Of a stretch of DNA of 54,332 bases, positions 34,491 to 42,442 are shown in pieces. Source of the stretch: Stenotrophomonas sepilia (lineage in GTDB: Bacteria > Pseudomonadota > Gammaproteobacteria > Xanthomonadales > Xanthomonadaceae); assembly GCF_003244875.1 (NCBI RefSeq), contig NZ_LXXZ01000076.1, forward strand, positions 1-54,332, given 5' to 3'. Each line of letters begins with the position of its first letter. Positions within the stretch are counted from its first letter, which is position 1. The translations under genes were made by a program, and so were the position numbers. Under the pieces are notes generated by a model. It was not told the origin of the DNA. It did not search any database and saw only the letters and a list, made by a program, of their open reading frames with translations.

Positions 34491-34776
34491 CCGCCACCGA
34501 TAAAGGTGGCGGGCAGAGCGTGGCTCGAAAACCGGTGTGTGATGATCGCCGGTGGGCACGAGGCCCCCACGCCCCGCCCGCCATAGCCGGCAGACGGATT
34601 GCCAGCCGGCACCACGCAAGGTGATGCCGGCTGGCAAGCGCAAACTTCATCACAACAACGGGTTTTCGAGTCCCGGCCACCGATGCACGGTGGCGCAGTA
34701 ACGATTACCTGCTGTTGTGCGGAATGCCAACGGGTAGGGGTCAATGCCGCCAAAACCCGAGACGCTTTTGGCATTG
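34491..34776 (-). promoter_or_regulatory. Nested inverted-repeat leader (C4-like antisense RNA candidate)
   Basis: Stems seen: 8 bp at 34491-34498/34505-34512; long arms CTCGAAAACC...GATGA at 34524-34546 against 34648-34670; 13 bp perfect TTGCCAGCCGGCA at 34599-34611/34625-34637; 7 bp at 34676-34682/34688-34694; CAATGC...CAAAA against TTTTG-GCATTG at 34743-34776. This organisation recalls the c4/immunity RNAs of P4-like elements. Transcript direction is taken from the downstream gene. Confidence 0.4.
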
Positions 34777-35107
34777 TCGCATAGCGTCGGATGGGGCGAG
34801 AGCCTTGGCGTGCTTGGCGCAGCGGCACTTCTGGGACGGAGTCGTCAGAACCTTCCGTTGGAGATGCAAGGCGCGGCAAATGCGACAGCACTCGCCCATC
34901 GGATATGTGTGATCGCTCATGTAACCTAACCGCTGCGAGACCCGCTAGATGGTTTAAATGACCTCCTTCCTATTGAACCCACCGAGTGCCGCGCGCAATC
35001 TGGCTACTGCTGCAGTGACTCAAGATCGTCCTGCCTGCAGCAGGAGGGTTCGGCAGCGTTCAACTGGATTCCACGCACTGGCGCAGGCCAAACAAGGACC
35101 ACTGCAC

Positions 35108-35710
35108 GTGTCACGCCGCAGCCGACTGCTTCTCTGCGCGGGTCTGGTCCCGCTTCCGTGGTTCCTGTTCTGGACCAGCGTTGCCGCCGTGTTTGCGCCG
35201 GGCTACAGCCCGCTTGCACAGCACGCCAGCGAGTTGCTGCAGGCGCCAACGCTTGCAAGCATCTGCGGCAGGATCGCGGCTATCGGCTCCGGTATGGGCT
35301 TCGTGGCGTTCTCCATCGGGGTATGGCGAGAGTCCGGTCGCCGGATTGCAGTCGGTGCAATCTGCTGGTTAGTTTTTGGCATTTCCATGCTGACCAATGG
35401 GCTCTGGCCCATGGGTCATCCGATGCATGGCTTCTACGCCATCGGTATCGCAAACATCATTGCACCGGCGATGTCGCACATCGAACTGAGCGCGTGGTCT
35501 GCCAACCGAAGGGCGTACGCCGTGACTGCTATGGTGAGCATCGCGAGCATCGTCTATCTCTGGTTGAACGTGGTGGGGGCGGATCCGGAAGGCTTCCGGG
35601 GGCTGACACAGCGCCTGTTCTCGTCGATCAACTCGCTGTGGCCGTTCCTGGTTGCACTGTATCTGCTGCGAAGGGGTTCAAGCGCGTTGAAGGCGGAGCC
35701 TGCGCATTGA
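35108..35710 (+). CDS. DUF998-type integral membrane protein
   Basis: 200 aa from GTG 35108, which has AAGGA 9 bases upstream; the frame extends 50 codons upstream to ATG 34958, but that part is basic and unlike the family. Six hydrophobic helices. The ISMLTNGLWPMGHPMHGFYAIG block with conserved His and the loop before it (APGYSPLAQHASEL) fit the DUF998 family of bacterial membrane proteins, whose function is unknown. Confidence 0.7.
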   Translation: MSRRSRLLLCAGLVPLPWFLFWTSVAAVFAPGYSPLAQHASELLQAPTLASICGRIAAIGSGMGFVAFSIGVWRESGRRIAVGAICWLVFGISMLTNGLWPMGHPMHGFYAIGIANIIAPAMSHIELSAWSANRRAYAVTAMVSIASIVYLWLNVVGADPEGFRGLTQRLFSSINSLWPFLVALYLLRRGSSALKAEPAH

Positions 35711-35806
35711 TGCTGGCACCTCGGTGGCAAGAGCGGAAGGGGCGCGCGCCTTCTGCTATAAGTAGGGCAACCGCGCCCAGAGGGCCTTTTGGAAGATTGT
35801 GGGCTC

Positions 35807-36136
35807 ATGGAGTTGTACTGGCGCTTGTTCACCAGTTGCACATCGCAGCAGGCGGCTGTCAAGGTCGCGGCGCGGATGTTTGAGCAAGCAGGTCTTGAAG
35901 TCAGCAATCTCCACGCCGAGCCATATCACAAGGGCGGCTTCGTGGTGAGTGCCTGCTCCCGTCATGCTGCGCAATCGTGGCCTGAGTTTGTGGTTCTTGC
36001 CCTGGCTTCGGCACAGTGCACCGGCCGCGGATGGCTCCTGAGTGGTTCAATTGCGGAAGAGCTGGATGCTTGGTCCAGCCATTCCTTGGTTTCCGGTGTT
36101 TCGTCTATCCATATCCAGACAGAAGGGCGGGAGTGA
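35807..36136 (+). CDS. Hypothetical small protein, immunity-like setting
   Basis: 109 aa, mixed alpha/beta, no signal or membrane helix. ATG 35807 follows GGAAG at 11 bases. It has Trp-rich and Cys-containing segments (YWRLFTSCTS, RGWLLSGSIAEELDAW). G+C is lower than in the core genes. It is isolated, with noncoding DNA on both sides, next to CPCC and DUF4279 genes typical of toxin-immunity arrays. I infer a possible immunity role; no family is recognised. Confidence 0.5.
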   Translation: MELYWRLFTSCTSQQAAVKVAARMFEQAGLEVSNLHAEPYHKGGFVVSACSRHAAQSWPEFVVLALASAQCTGRGWLLSGSIAEELDAWSSHSLVSGVSSIHIQTEGRE

Positions 36137-36482
36137 CGAATCGCTGGAGTAGATGCCTGGTTCCGGCATGGAACTGCTCTAGAGACCACGGCCGCTAGCC
36201 GGTTATCATCTTGCGGTAGCGCGGCAAGAGTCGAGCTTGAGAATCTTGCATCGCCTATCCAGCCGGCCTGACGGGGCTCACACTTTCGTGTCGGTGCTCC
36301 ACGATATGGAAGGCTCTTGCGATTGATGCCCGCTCTTGGCTGAATGCAAACGTGCCGGCGCCAGACAACGCGACCCGGAATGCTAGAGGCCGCTCTCGAT
36401 CCGAAGCGGACGTTCGTCCCCTTCAGCCCTACGCGACACCTGCCAGTCCAGTGATTCGTCTACCTGAGGTTCTTGGTTCTCA
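36137..36482. other. Gene-free spacer in the accessory region
   Basis: About 345 bases without a supported gene. One short motif (GAAGCGGACGTTC at about 36396) resembles AGCGGACAT words at about 36893 and 36953. Confidence 0.5.
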
Positions 36483-36839
36483 ATGATCGATTTGCCTTGT
36501 CCATCGTGTGGCTTCCTGACCCTGGAAGACGTCTACGGGTCCCACGCCATATGTCCGATCTGCAACTGGGAGGATGACGGAGTGCAACTTGCCAACCCCA
36601 CATCCACCGGCGGAGCCAACGGCGAGTCTCTGGCGCAAGCGCAGCAGAATGCTCTTTCCAGTTTCCCCCTTGGCGTCGAGGTCGCAAGCGGCTTTCGCCG
36701 CGGATCTGGCTGGCGCCCTTTGTCCAGCACGGAGATCGGGCACTACGAAGCTCTAAGGGGCGGCAATCACTGGCACAGCAAGAGTGTCTCGTACGAGAAG
36801 GAGGCTTACTGGTCGATGCTGGGCGTTCTTTCGATCTGA
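36483..36839 (+). CDS. CPCC-family cysteine-rich protein
   Basis: 118 aa. The start IDLPCPSCGFLTLEDVYGSHAICPICNWEDDGVQ carries CxxC...CxxCxW, the hallmark of the Cys-rich CPCC family, which binds a metal. The C-terminal half (NALSSFPLGV, SYEKEAYWSMLGVL) is less conserved. No clear ribosome site. These proteins are often found singly in mixed arrays with polymorphic-toxin immunity genes; the molecular role is unknown. A gene-free stretch of about 290 bases follows (36840-37128). Confidence 0.75.
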   Translation: MIDLPCPSCGFLTLEDVYGSHAICPICNWEDDGVQLANPTSTGGANGESLAQAQQNALSSFPLGVEVASGFRRGSGWRPLSSTEIGHYEALRGGNHWHSKSVSYEKEAYWSMLGVLSI

Positions 36840-37128
36840 AGCACTTCGCGGCCCAACTCATGGCGTTCGCGAATGTCCACCACTGGCCGAGAGCGGACAT
36901 TGGCTCGCGCAGGGTATTTCCTGTGGATCACTGACCGGCCAGCGACCCGTAGCGGACATGGCCCAGGTGTGTTGAACGTGGATTTGGCGGGGCGTCTGAT
37001 GCTATGCCTGCATCTGGTCATGCGCCGGCTTGATGGCCGAACCCAGCCGCCCTAGGATCGCGCTGTATCAGGCGAAAGCACGCCGCATGGTGCTTTGTGG
37101 GCAGGTCGGCCGTAATCTGACATCAACG

Positions 37129-37584
37129 ATGCCGACGCACTGGATTCCAATGGCCGCATTCGATCATTCCCTGGTAACCCTCCGATTCTTCGGAGACGAC
37201 CTCCTGCCCGAAGAAGTCAGTGCCTTGCTCGGGGCGACCCCGACCGCTTCGCATCACAAGGGCCAGGAACTCAGAGGCAACCAATCAGGTACCCTGCGCA
37301 TCGCCAGGACTGGCAGCTGGCAACTTGATGCGGAGCGTCGTGAGCCTGAAGATCTGGACGCTCAGATCTTCGAAATCCTCGATCAGCTCACCGGCGATCT
37401 CGCCGTATGGCAGTCTCTGGCACGCTTCCGACCTGATCTGTTCTGCGGTCTTTTCATGGGCAGCAGCAACGGTGGTGTCTCGCTTTCGCCTCGCGCGCTG
37501 CTCGCCTTGGGTGAGCGCGGCATTGAGCTCGGGCTGGACATCTATGAAGCCGATGAAGAGGTGTGCAACGCCCAACGCCAGTAG
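37129..37584 (+). CDS. DUF4279-family protein
   Basis: 151 aa (144 from ATG 37150). Family blocks: VTLRFFGDDLLPEEVSALLGATPT, SHHKG, GSWQLDAE, DLDAQIFEILDQLTGDLAVW, DLFCGLFMGSSNGGVSLSP and LGERGIELGLDIY. Cytoplasmic, no signal. DUF4279 proteins frequently occur near contact-dependent toxins and may be immunity proteins, though this is not proven. No toxin is adjacent. The arr gene converges on it with only 4 bases between the stops. Confidence 0.85.
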   Translation: MPTHWIPMAAFDHSLVTLRFFGDDLLPEEVSALLGATPTASHHKGQELRGNQSGTLRIARTGSWQLDAERREPEDLDAQIFEILDQLTGDLAVWQSLARFRPDLFCGLFMGSSNGGVSLSPRALLALGERGIELGLDIYEADEEVCNAQRQ

Positions 37585-37588
37585 GTCA

Positions 37589-38023
37589 TCAATTGATGAT
37601 CTCCCCACTGCCCGAAGCAACAAACGCCTTCAACTGCCGAACGAACTCCGAGTCATACAGCTCCCACTCCACAATCTCCCCCACAATCCGCAACGGCTCC
37701 GCACTCCGATACGACCGCGTCGGGTTCCCGGGAAACTTCTTGTTGGTCACATTCGGATCGTCCTCAAACGGCCCGGTCGGCTCCACCACATACACGCGCG
37801 GCCGCCCCTCACCGCGGGCCATCTCCGCAGCCAGCCCAGCGCCCTTGGCAATGGTGGTGAAGTAGATGTGGTTCATCACCACGCTGTCGCGATAGTTGGA
37901 GCGGAAGCCCGCACTCAGCAGCTCGCCCACCGCCAGATCAGCGCGGGTGCCGTGATAGAACGGCCCGGCGACCTGGCCGCAGGTGTCATGCGAAACGGGT
38001 GTCCAATCGGTGTCCTGCGCCAT
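37589..38023 (-). CDS. arr: NAD+-rifampin ADP-ribosyltransferase
   Basis: 144 aa, the normal Arr length. Signature blocks: PFYHGTRADLAVGELLSAGF, NHIYFTT, GRPRVYVVEPTGPFEDDPNV, NKKFPGNPTRSYRS and LRIVGEIVEWE. The enzyme inactivates rifamycins by ADP-ribosylation at the C23 hydroxyl, in the cytoplasm. It is not in an integron cassette: no attC site or integrase is nearby. It lies downstream of ubiK copy A on the same strand with a terminator in between, so it probably has its own promoter. Confidence 0.95.
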   Translation of the reverse strand: MAQDTDWTPVSHDTCGQVAGPFYHGTRADLAVGELLSAGFRSNYRDSVVMNHIYFTTIAKGAGLAAEMARGEGRPRVYVVEPTGPFEDDPNVTNKKFPGNPTRSYRSAEPLRIVGEIVEWELYDSEFVRQLKAFVASGSGEIIN

Positions 38024-38125
38024 CGCTGCTGCCCCTCTCTGTGCTGCCGGATCGACAGGCCGGCGAGTCTAGGGCGCCCGGTGGGCCTTGCTGCAAGGCC
38101 CCATCCGGGAAATAATCTGTAAACG

Positions 38126-38150
38126 GGAGGCGCAGTGCGCCTCCTTTTTT
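38126..38150. terminator. Terminator between ubiK copy A and arr
   Basis: GGAGGCGC, loop AGT, GCGCCTCC, then six T on the plus strand. On the minus strand it directly follows the ubiK stop, with a shorter T-rich tail. Confidence 0.85.
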
Positions 38151-38401
38151 CATTCTGCGGCGCCGCGCCCTTCCAGCTCGCGCACGGCGGTTTCCAGTGC
38201 GTCCAGCTTCTGGCGGGTCTTCAGCAGCACGGCGCGCTGCACTTCGAACTCCTCGCGGGTGACCAGGTCGAGCTTGGCCAGGCCGGCGTGCAGCGCGCTC
38301 TTGAAGGTGGCCCGCAGTTCCTCGCGCGACTCGCGCAGGCCCGGCGGCACCAGGTCGCTGAGGCGACGGGCGAGATCATCGAGTTGATTCAGGTCGATCA
38401 T
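38150..38401 (-). CDS. ubiK: UbiK-family ubiquinone biosynthesis accessory factor, copy A
   Basis: 83 aa. An amphipathic N-terminal helix (IDLNQLDDLARRLSDLV) is followed by a coiled coil (VTREEFEVQRAVLLKTRQKLDALETAVREL), as in UbiK/BMFP proteins that assist the UbiJ/Ubi complex in aerobic ubiquinone synthesis. A second copy lies at 39440-39697. The two proteins differ at a few scattered positions and at the C-terminal tail (GRGAAE here). This copy keeps a typical terminator after its stop. Confidence 0.9.
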   Translation of the reverse strand: MIDLNQLDDLARRLSDLVPPGLRESREELRATFKSALHAGLAKLDLVTREEFEVQRAVLLKTRQKLDALETAVRELEGRGAAE

Positions 38402-38471
38402 GGGGAGGGGGCCGTGGGGTAACAGCCGGTTCGATCTTCAGCCCGCCGAGTTAAACCACGCATGAAACCTT

Positions 38472-38966
38472 GTGATGGCTTCCTCAGTCCATTCCCTAGG
38501 ACTTTTCGAGCACAAAGGCAGTGGCTGGCGGGGCTTGTTAGGAAAAGGGCTACAGCTCATTGACCGGGCGTACGATGCGCGCAACAGGATTTCGACGCTA
38601 ACGTTCCCCGATGGGAACGGAAGCCAGACTTGGAGTTACGCCGCAGATGGGCTTCCAACACAGGTAGTCACGCTCGCCAATACCAATCAGAAGGGGACAG
38701 TCACTGTCGATCTCAGCAAGGTCGACAGCCCAAAGACGGGGGTGCAGGTGATCGCCCAAGAAGATCAGCACGATATTGATACGGCGGAGCGTGGACGCGC
38801 CGCGGCCACCAGTGATGAGGTTCGTGCCACAGAGCGGAGTGCTTACGGCACGGAGGCGGTTGTTGCTAAAGGCCTTGGGATCAACATCAGCAAGGGTGAA
38901 CAGGCCAAGGGGGGAGGGTTCTGTTGCAAACTGGGAAGCGCGTCAGCCCAAGACCGAGAAGGACAA
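38472..38966 (+). pseudogene. Rhs/YD-repeat toxin remnant
   Basis: The open frame encodes one recognisable YD repeat (YDARNRISTLTFPDGNG...WSYAADGLPTQVVT, about bases 38571-38672), then an unrelated tail (KGTVTVDLSKVDSPKTGVQ, SAYGTEAVVAKG) that may be part of a toxin tip. An intact Rhs protein is over 1000 aa, so this is a decayed 3' fragment. The frame runs without a stop into the following secreted gene, which has its own start, so the apparent 310-aa fusion is probably not a real product. Confidence 0.65.
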
Positions 38967-38972
38967 ATGACT

Positions 38973-39404
38973 ATGAAATCTGCGTCATTGGTGCCCATGC
39001 TGGGCCTGCTGCTATCTGCATATGCCAGTGTAGGGGCGGCAGCGGTAAAAGACGATCCTCATGAAGAAGTGCTGTGTGCCATCACTAAGAATCCCGGCAA
39101 ATATGATCGGGATGAGGTCGTGTTGTCAGCTCGATATGTAACGGATAACCGCCACGAAGAGGTTCTGCGCAACTCCCGCTGTAGCGATGGCGCACGAATC
39201 CTCGATATCGGCAAGCATGGGGCCGCCAGTTCGGTCGCACGTTTTTACGCCGAACAGAAGCGCATATGCCTGGAGCGTAACAGTCCTGGCCTGTGCAATG
39301 TCTCTGCCAGCGTGCAGGTGTCCGGCCGGATTCGGCTGACGCAGGATCGTGCCGTGTTCGATCTCGAGGACGTGAGGCACTTCGCGTTTGACGATGAGCG
39401 GTAG
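38973..39404 (+). CDS. Small secreted protein, probable partner of the Rhs remnant
   Basis: 143 aa. AAGGA lies 9 bases before ATG 38973, and a signal peptide follows (MKSASLVPMLGLLLSAYASVGAAA). The mature part has four Cys (EEVLCAI, SRCSDG, KRICLE, GLCNV), expected to form two disulphides, and a beta-rich end (VQVSGRIRL, AVFDLEDV). Position directly after an Rhs tip suggests a periplasmic immunity protein; this is inference, and no family is recognised. It ends 35 bases before the stop of ubiK copy B on the opposite strand. Confidence 0.62.
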   Translation: MKSASLVPMLGLLLSAYASVGAAAVKDDPHEEVLCAITKNPGKYDRDEVVLSARYVTDNRHEEVLRNSRCSDGARILDIGKHGAASSVARFYAEQKRICLERNSPGLCNVSASVQVSGRIRLTQDRAVFDLEDVRHFAFDDER

Positions 39405-39439
39405 TCTGCTTTTCGCCTCGCTGTCTGGCGAAAGTGGCG

Positions 39440-39697
39440 TCAACTCAAATCTGATGTCGAGCGCCTTTCCAGCTCACGCACGGTCGCTTCCAGTGCATCC
39501 AACTTCTCGCGGGTCTTCAACAACACAGCACGCTGCACTTCAAACTCTTCGCGCGTCACCAGGTCCAGTTTGGCCAGCCCCGCCTGCAGCGCGCTCTTGA
39601 AGGTGGCCTGCAGTTCCTCGCGCGACTCGCGCAGGCCCGGCGGCACCAGGTCGCTGAGGCGACGGGCGAGGTCATCGATTTGGTTCAGGTCGATCAT
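39440..39697 (-). CDS. ubiK: UbiK-family ubiquinone biosynthesis accessory factor, copy B
   Basis: 85 aa, the same layout as copy A. The first ~130 coding bases are nearly identical to copy A (about 7 differences counted by eye, including one unbroken stretch of about 60 identical bases), while the second half differs at many third positions and the tail reads RRSTSDLS. It keeps the normal neighbour on its 5' side (divergent glnK). No terminator like that of copy A follows. Either copy may be functional. Confidence 0.9.
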   Translation of the reverse strand: MIDLNQIDDLARRLSDLVPPGLRESREELQATFKSALQAGLAKLDLVTREEFEVQRAVLLKTREKLDALEATVRELERRSTSDLS

Positions 39698-39849
39698 GGG
39701 GTGCTCCGTGGGGGTGGGCCCGTGCATCCGGCGCGGGCAGGCCGTTCGCACACAAGGATACTGCTGGCACCCACTGCCCGGACAGGCCGCAGCGGCTTCG
39801 CACGGGCCACGTTCAGGCGCTATCCTCCACGCCGGAAGACAGGAGATAG

Positions 39850-40191
<342 letters not shown>

Positions 40192-40209
40192 CCCGTTTGG
40201 CGGGATGTT

Positions 40210-40282
40210 GTAGAGCCGAGCCGATGCTCGGCTGCATTTCGCGCGATGCAGGAACAGCAGCCGAGCGCGGGCTCGGCTCTAC
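40210..40282. repeat. SMAG (GTAG) inverted dimer
   Basis: GTAGAGCCGAGCCGATGCTC opens and GGGCTCGGCTCTAC closes. A further half-element (GTCGAGCGAGCTCGAC...CTAC) extends to 40320, where its CTAC contains the TAG stop of the minus-strand kinase gene. Confidence 0.85.
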
Positions 40283-40316
40283 AAAGAGCGGTAACGCGGT
40301 CGAGCGAGCTCGACCC

Positions 40317-40976
40317 CTACCGGCGCTTCGCCCACTTGTAGAACCGCTTCCAGCCCTGCCGCACCGCGGCCACCCAGCCCGGGTCGGCCACCAGTGCAGC
40401 CTGCGCGGCACTCGGGGCCTGGCCGGTTACGCGCTGGCGGATCTTCAGCAGGTTCTTCATGTCGCTGCGGCGCATCTGCCGGCTCAGTGGATTGCGGCGC
40501 AGCCAGCGCGGGGCGCGCCAGGCCGAGGTGAAATCCAGCAGCACCGGCACGCCGCCGCTGACCACCACGTTGGTGCCATGCAGGTCGTTGTGGGTGATGC
40601 CGGCGGCATGCAGGCGACTGAGCGCGTGCTGCAGCTGCTCGAACACTTCATTGCCGACGGCCTGCGCGGTGCTGAGCGTCTGGCCGGGGATGAACTCCAT
40701 GCCCAGCGCCAGGCCGCCCAGGGTGCCGAGCAGTGCGGGGGCATGCTTCCAGCCGCCGAGGCGCTGCAGCATGCGTGCTTCACGGCGCACCATCAGCCGC
40801 GCGATCAGCGAAACGGGGGTGCCGCGGTAGCGGGAGTAGTCCTTGATGACCGCCTCGCGCCCGTCCAGGCAGGTGCGGTAGACATCCGGGGCCAGGAAAC
40901 GCTCGCCGCGCTTGAGCAGCAGCGGGGAGGCGGCGTCATCGCCGCAGGAAGAGGATGGCAGGGCAGGAAGGTGCAT
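40317..40976 (-). CDS. Lipopolysaccharide-kinase/RIO-like protein kinase fold protein
   Basis: 219 aa. Kinase-fold motifs: Lys of AVIKDYSRY (ATP binding), catalytic loop HNDLHGTNVVV (Asp and Asn) and the metal-binding Asp of LLDFTSA. The short length and HxDLHxxN loop match the KdkA/WaaP group of core-LPS kinases and small RIO-like kinases. It is cytoplasmic with no membrane helix. The gene is divergent from lpxO, which also modifies lipid A, supporting an envelope role. I used ATG 40976; the frame extends to a TTG at 41018. Confidence 0.75.
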   Translation of the reverse strand: MHLPALPSSSCGDDAASPLLLKRGERFLAPDVYRTCLDGREAVIKDYSRYRGTPVSLIARLMVRREARMLQRLGGWKHAPALLGTLGGLALGMEFIPGQTLSTAQAVGNEVFEQLQHALSRLHAAGITHNDLHGTNVVVSGGVPVLLDFTSAWRAPRWLRRNPLSRQMRRSDMKNLLKIRQRVTGQAPSAAQAALVADPGWVAAVRQGWKRFYKWAKRR

Positions 40977-41409
40977 GTCGGGGTCTCGGACGACCCGGTG
41001 GGTGGCGCAAAGCGTCAAGCGAACCGGTGTTACAGGGAGTTACTAAGTTTTCGTTAATTTTAGTACTCGCCAGTTCGCTATTCCACGATTTGTCGGAGAA
41101 ATGTCGGGGCCGTGGCTGGAACAGTTCGTCGCGCAGAATCGGACAATTCTGTCTCACTTATTCCAGTTGTGCTTTAGTATCAACCGCTTGCGCGCTCAGC
41201 CCTGCGCCTCGTCCACAACCGGCTGAACGCGGCGCACGGGCAACTTGACCCCGGCGCACGGCCTGCCGACCATAAGCTGTTAGCCCGCGACATCGGCGGC
41301 CGCCCCCCTCCGGCACGTCCCCGTCCCCTGCCGCGTTCCCCACCGGTGCTGGCCGCCTGGCCGTGCATCGCCCCGTTTCCCGTTCCGGCCGCGGCTGGAG
41401 GAAAGTGCT
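40977..41409. other. Divergent intergenic region, kinase / lpxO
   Basis: About 430 bases with no gene. The central AT-rich part (41030-41180) is the likely promoter area for both directions; I could not assign firm -35/-10 boxes. Near the lpxO side lies the GGAGGAAAG ribosome site. Confidence 0.5.
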
Positions 41410-42318
41410 TTGATCATCAAAATCGTCATTGCAGCGCTGTTCGTGGCCTGCGTGCTGTACATCCACTTCCGTGGCAAGGTCCGCGCGCGCTGGTCGCGCC
41501 AGCTGCTGGACCACTCCAGTTTCATGGCCCCGATCAACGTGGTCATGTACATGTTCTCGAAGGTGCCGACCACGCCGTTCCTGGACCCGGGCAAGGAGTT
41601 CCCGCAGCTGGAGCCGCTGCGCCAGAACTGGCAGATGATCCGCGACGAGGCGCTGGCGCTGCGCGACGCGCAGAAGATCGCCGCCTCCAGCACGTTCAAC
41701 GATGCCGGCTTCAATTCGTTCTTCCGCCGAGGCTGGAAGCGCTTCTACCTGAAGTGGTACGGCCCGTCGCACCCGTCGGCGAAGACGCTGTGCCCGAAGA
41801 CCACGGCGCTGATCGAGTCGATCCCGGATGTGCGTGCGGCGATGTTCGCGCAGCTGCCGCCGGGCAGTGAGCTGCGCCCGCACCGCGACCCGTTCGCCGG
41901 CTCGCTGCGCCTGCACCTGGGCCTGAGCACGCCCAACGACGATGCCTGCTACATCGAAGTGGACGGCATCAAGAAGAGCTGGCGCGACGGCGAGTGGATG
42001 ATGTTCGACGAGACCTACATCCACCATGCGCACAACGAGACCCAGCAGGACCGCGTGATCCTGTTCTGCGACATCGCCCGCCCGCTGCGCTTCGGCCTGC
42101 CGGGGCTGTTCAACCGCGCGGTGGCGGCCACACTGCTGGCCGGCGGCGCCTCGCCCAACCTGCCGGGTGACCCGACCGGTGGCGTCAACAAGGCATTCGG
42201 CAGCGTCTACAAGGTGCGCCTGAAGGCCAAGGCACTGCGCGAGCGCAGCGTGGTGGCCTACCAGCTGATCAAGTGGGGCCTGGTGGTGGCGGTGATCGCG
42301 GGTATCTGGGCGCTGTAA
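41410..42318 (+). CDS. lpxO: Lipid A 2-hydroxylase (aspartyl/asparaginyl beta-hydroxylase family)
   Basis: 302 aa. TTG start at 41410, set by a strong GGAGGAAAG 4-12 bases upstream; no ATG is near. An N-terminal membrane helix (IIKIVIAALFVACVLYI) and a C-terminal helix (VVAYQLIKWGLVVAVIAGIW) flank a 2-oxoglutarate/Fe dioxygenase domain: H158 and D160 of HRDPFAG, distal H205 of TYIHH, and R215 for 2-oxoglutarate. LpxO hydroxylates the secondary acyl chain of lipid A at the inner membrane, affecting peptide resistance. A SMAG dimer and terminator follow. Confidence 0.93.
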   Translation: MIIKIVIAALFVACVLYIHFRGKVRARWSRQLLDHSSFMAPINVVMYMFSKVPTTPFLDPGKEFPQLEPLRQNWQMIRDEALALRDAQKIAASSTFNDAGFNSFFRRGWKRFYLKWYGPSHPSAKTLCPKTTALIESIPDVRAAMFAQLPPGSELRPHRDPFAGSLRLHLGLSTPNDDACYIEVDGIKKSWRDGEWMMFDETYIHHAHNETQQDRVILFCDIARPLRFGLPGLFNRAVAATLLAGGASPNLPGDPTGGVNKAFGSVYKVRLKAKALRERSVVAYQLIKWGLVVAVIAGIWAL

Positions 42319-42320
42319 CT

Positions 42321-42395
42321 GTAGAGCCGAGCCCATGCTCGGCTTGGTTTACCGCAACCTGTCCGAAGAGCAGCCGAGCGTGGGCTCGGCTCTAC
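42321..42395. repeat. SMAG (GTAG) inverted dimer
   Basis: GTAGAGCCGAGCCCATGCTC opens and GGGCTCGGCTCTAC closes, 2 bases after the lpxO stop. Confidence 0.85.
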
Positions 42396-42404
42396 AGAAA
42401 GCAG

Positions 42405-42435
42405 AAAACCCGCGCTGTCGCCAGCGCGGGTTTTT
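42405..42435. terminator. Bidirectional terminator, lpxO / speE
   Basis: AAAACCCGCGCTG, 4-base loop, CAGCGCGGGTTTTT. Works for lpxO (plus) and speE (minus). Confidence 0.93.
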
Positions 42436-42442
42436 CTTTGGA

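Noticed and set aside
34207..34891. Minus-strand open frames through the leader hairpins (157 aa and 143 aa)
   Set aside because: They cross several perfect inverted repeats, lack a ribosome site and have shadow-like composition; the structured-RNA reading explains the region better.
35807..37584. Integron cassette array (small genes with spacers, arr nearby)
   Set aside because: No attC-like sites with paired core sequences and no integron integrase were found, and gene orientations are mixed with arr.
38472..39404. 310-aa fusion of Rhs fragment and secreted protein
   Set aside because: An internal ATG with a good ribosome site and complete signal peptide shows that the second part is its own gene; the first part is a decayed remnant.
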